NCBI GenBank assembly: GCA_922989275.2
Contig: OV277863.1
Span: 46,916,999-46,980,998 of the forward strand
Direction of reading: 5' to 3'
Length of the DNA stretch: 64,000 nt
Origin: Gari tellinella
Lineage: Eukaryota; Mollusca; Bivalvia; Cardiida; Psammobiidae
The notes below the pieces were generated by a model that was not told the origin of the DNA, did not search any database, and saw only the letters and a program-made list of their open reading frames with translations. A program made the position numbers and the translations under genes. Below, in pieces: positions 40,801 to 43,800 of the stretch; the first letter of the stretch is position 1; the number at the start of each line of letters is the position of its first letter.

Positions 40801-43800
40801 TATTATTATTTTATTATCGTTTACACACGCATGCAAACGGTCTCCAAATTTGTAAATGTGTATAGGTAAAACAGTTGAACGGTCTTCCGTGTACATGTGT
40901 AACGTCCAACTCTTACTGACTAATGATGTGTCAGTCGGCATATTTAAGTTACGATTAACCGGTTAACCCCGGTTACGAGCAACGATTAACCGGTTACAAA
41001 ATTCTGGTAACCGTTTCAGCACTAGTACAGTGAATCTTGTATTAACCCATTACTCCATAGAAATGCCTATTTACACATATAATTAATTTCTCCACCAAAG
41101 AAAATAGTTCCATTTAATACAAGACTGAATGTATAACATAAGAAATATTTCTGATATCCTAGCGTATGGTAGCTTGAAGAAGGCTGAAAGTAAAGCAATA
41201 TGTGTCTTTAGGGCACATTCTGCTTTACTTTCAACCTGCTTTAAGTGGTCAACTGTCTTCATAATGAAGTACTAGTAACAGGCCACGGAGTATACAGTTA
41301 CCGGTAGGCTAACACTCAATAGAGGATAAATCATGTGCTATATCAAATAAAATTATACATTTGCTTAATGCAGGATAAAAATAATGCAGAAAACTCTTTC
41401 AATGCTTTCTGCATTATTTCTATCCTGCATAAAGCAGTGGTTTTTCTTAACCCATTACCCCATAGCCATTTTATAGTTTTGAAGACAAGATGACCACTTA
41501 AAGCAGGTTGAAAGTAAAGCAGGATGCGGCGCATTCTGCTTTACTTTCAGCCTGCTTTAAGCTACCAGCTGCTAGAATATATTACTTATTTCTAATTTTA
41601 AATATTCACAACTGTATCAATTGGAACTATTTTCTTCAGTGGACGGATAAATTAGAGGCGTAAAATGGCATATTTATGAGGTAATGGGTTTAGAGACTTC
41701 TATGCTTCTTAACTGAGTGGTCTTTTGATACAAGACTGACTGTAAGCATGCAGTTTCTTCTTAAGAAATCATTGTAAAAGTGTGAGATAAGAGAGTAAAC
41801 TAAATAAATTATATGATGTAACTACTCATTAGAATTGTCTCTTCACAGTTACACCATAAGATTTAATGCAGAAATTAAAGATTTTAGTGTTTTTAATACT
41901 CCCCATTACTAAACAAGACTGCGTTCAATAAACGCTTATGCCCCCCGGTGGCATCCTTGACAATATATTCTGAATATTTTCTAAGTCCAATTTAGGTCAA
42001 GGTCAAACTGAGCTTGGGTATTACTGGTGGGTTGGAAATGGTCCAAGGCAATAACTGTATAAGTATAGAAGCATTGAAGTAAGTAGTGTTGATGCTAGAC
42101 GAAACGGTAAAATCTAGTTAACCAAGAAATAGCCCTTTCAAAATATTCTAAGTCCAAATTAGGTCAAGGTCAAGGTCAAAATCATGGTTGGGTGATATTG
42201 GTGGATAGGGAATGGTCCAAGGCAACAACTGTATAAGTATCCAAGCATTGGAGTAAGCGGTGTTGATGCTAGAAGAAACGGTAAAATCTAGTTAACCAAG
42301 AAATAGCCCATTCAAAATATTCTAAGTCCAAATTAGGTCAAGGTCAAGGTCAAAATCAAGGTAAAGTATTACTGGTGGCTAGGGAATGGTCCAAGGCAAC
42401 AACTGTATAAGTATCCAAGCATTTGAATAAGCGGTGTTGATGCTAGACGAAACGGTAAAATCTACTTAACCTGGTTACGGACGGACGGAAGGACGGACGG
42501 AAGGACAGGACGATTACTATATGCTCCCCCATCTGTCGATACGGGGGGCATAAAAAGATGCATACATGTGTTGTTTATATAACAGAAGAGAGATGCTAGA
42601 TTATAGTAACACAAATCATTTAACTCTTCCTCTTTCCTTTGCAAACAGTTTGGATCCAGATGAGATGCCATGTAACACGGCATCTCATCTGGATCCAAAC
42701 TGTTTGACATTCTGACAATATTTTTTAAAAAAAGTTTCAAATTTTATATTTAGAACAGTAGCAGATGACAATTGTTGCAGACAACAATATAACTGAATGT
42801 GCAAAGAGTTAGGCAAGCCCTCTGAAGAGTTTTCTGCAATATGTTTGCCATGCATTAACCAGGAAACAGTGCAGGTGCATGTCAAACAGATCCTAGAAGA
42901 AAATAGAGTAGACCCTAGCCTTTAGTTGCTGTCTGATATGGGTTTACATTGTTTCCAAAAACATCAACATATGCTAGTAGCAGGTGAAAGGTTAAGAGGC
43001 CATTTGTCGTTCACTATGGAGTGCACATGTGATATATTTATGGTTCAGAACTACTCATAGGGAAAAAAACCTTTAATTCAACAAATAAAGTACATTCATA
43101 AATGATAATACATTACTAGTTGCATTGCATATAATATAAATGCTCATTGAAATAAATTATAAAAGAAAAGTCAAACTCATGCCAAGTAGTCAAGACAATG
43201 AAAATAACTAGAGAGATGGCAAGACAAAAATGAATGGTATACATTTTTATATAATAAAATTCATATTTTCTTATCTCATTGTAACTGCGTCAATTATTGG
43301 GAATGGTGTTCATTGTCAATCTCACTGAATCATTAAATTCAGATATGTTTCCTTGAAGAAGGTACTGGTAAGTTCCGAAACCTGGGTTTATTAACCCTTT
43401 ATCTCATAGCCTGTTTCTAGTTTTGAAGACAGGTGACCACTTAAAGCAAGTTGAAAGTAAAGCAGAATGTGCCTAAGGCACGTTCTGCTTTACTTCCAGC
43501 CTGCTTTAATCTAAAATATGCTAGGCTATATACAATATTTGTAATGGTAATTGTTCACGAGGGTATAAACTGGAACTATTTTCTTCAGCGGAGGAATAAA
43601 TGGAATACGCTAAAAGTCACTTCTATGGGGGAAAGGGTTAAACAACCAGATAAACCCTATCCCATTCTGCTTTACTTTCAGCTGCTTTAGTCACCCATCT
43701 ATCAGGAGGCAAGAAATATTTCCAATGGTGCTCTTACTCTGCATGTTAGAAACATTAAAAGGAAACAAGAGCCGCATGCCGCCCTAAATCGCTCACCTGA

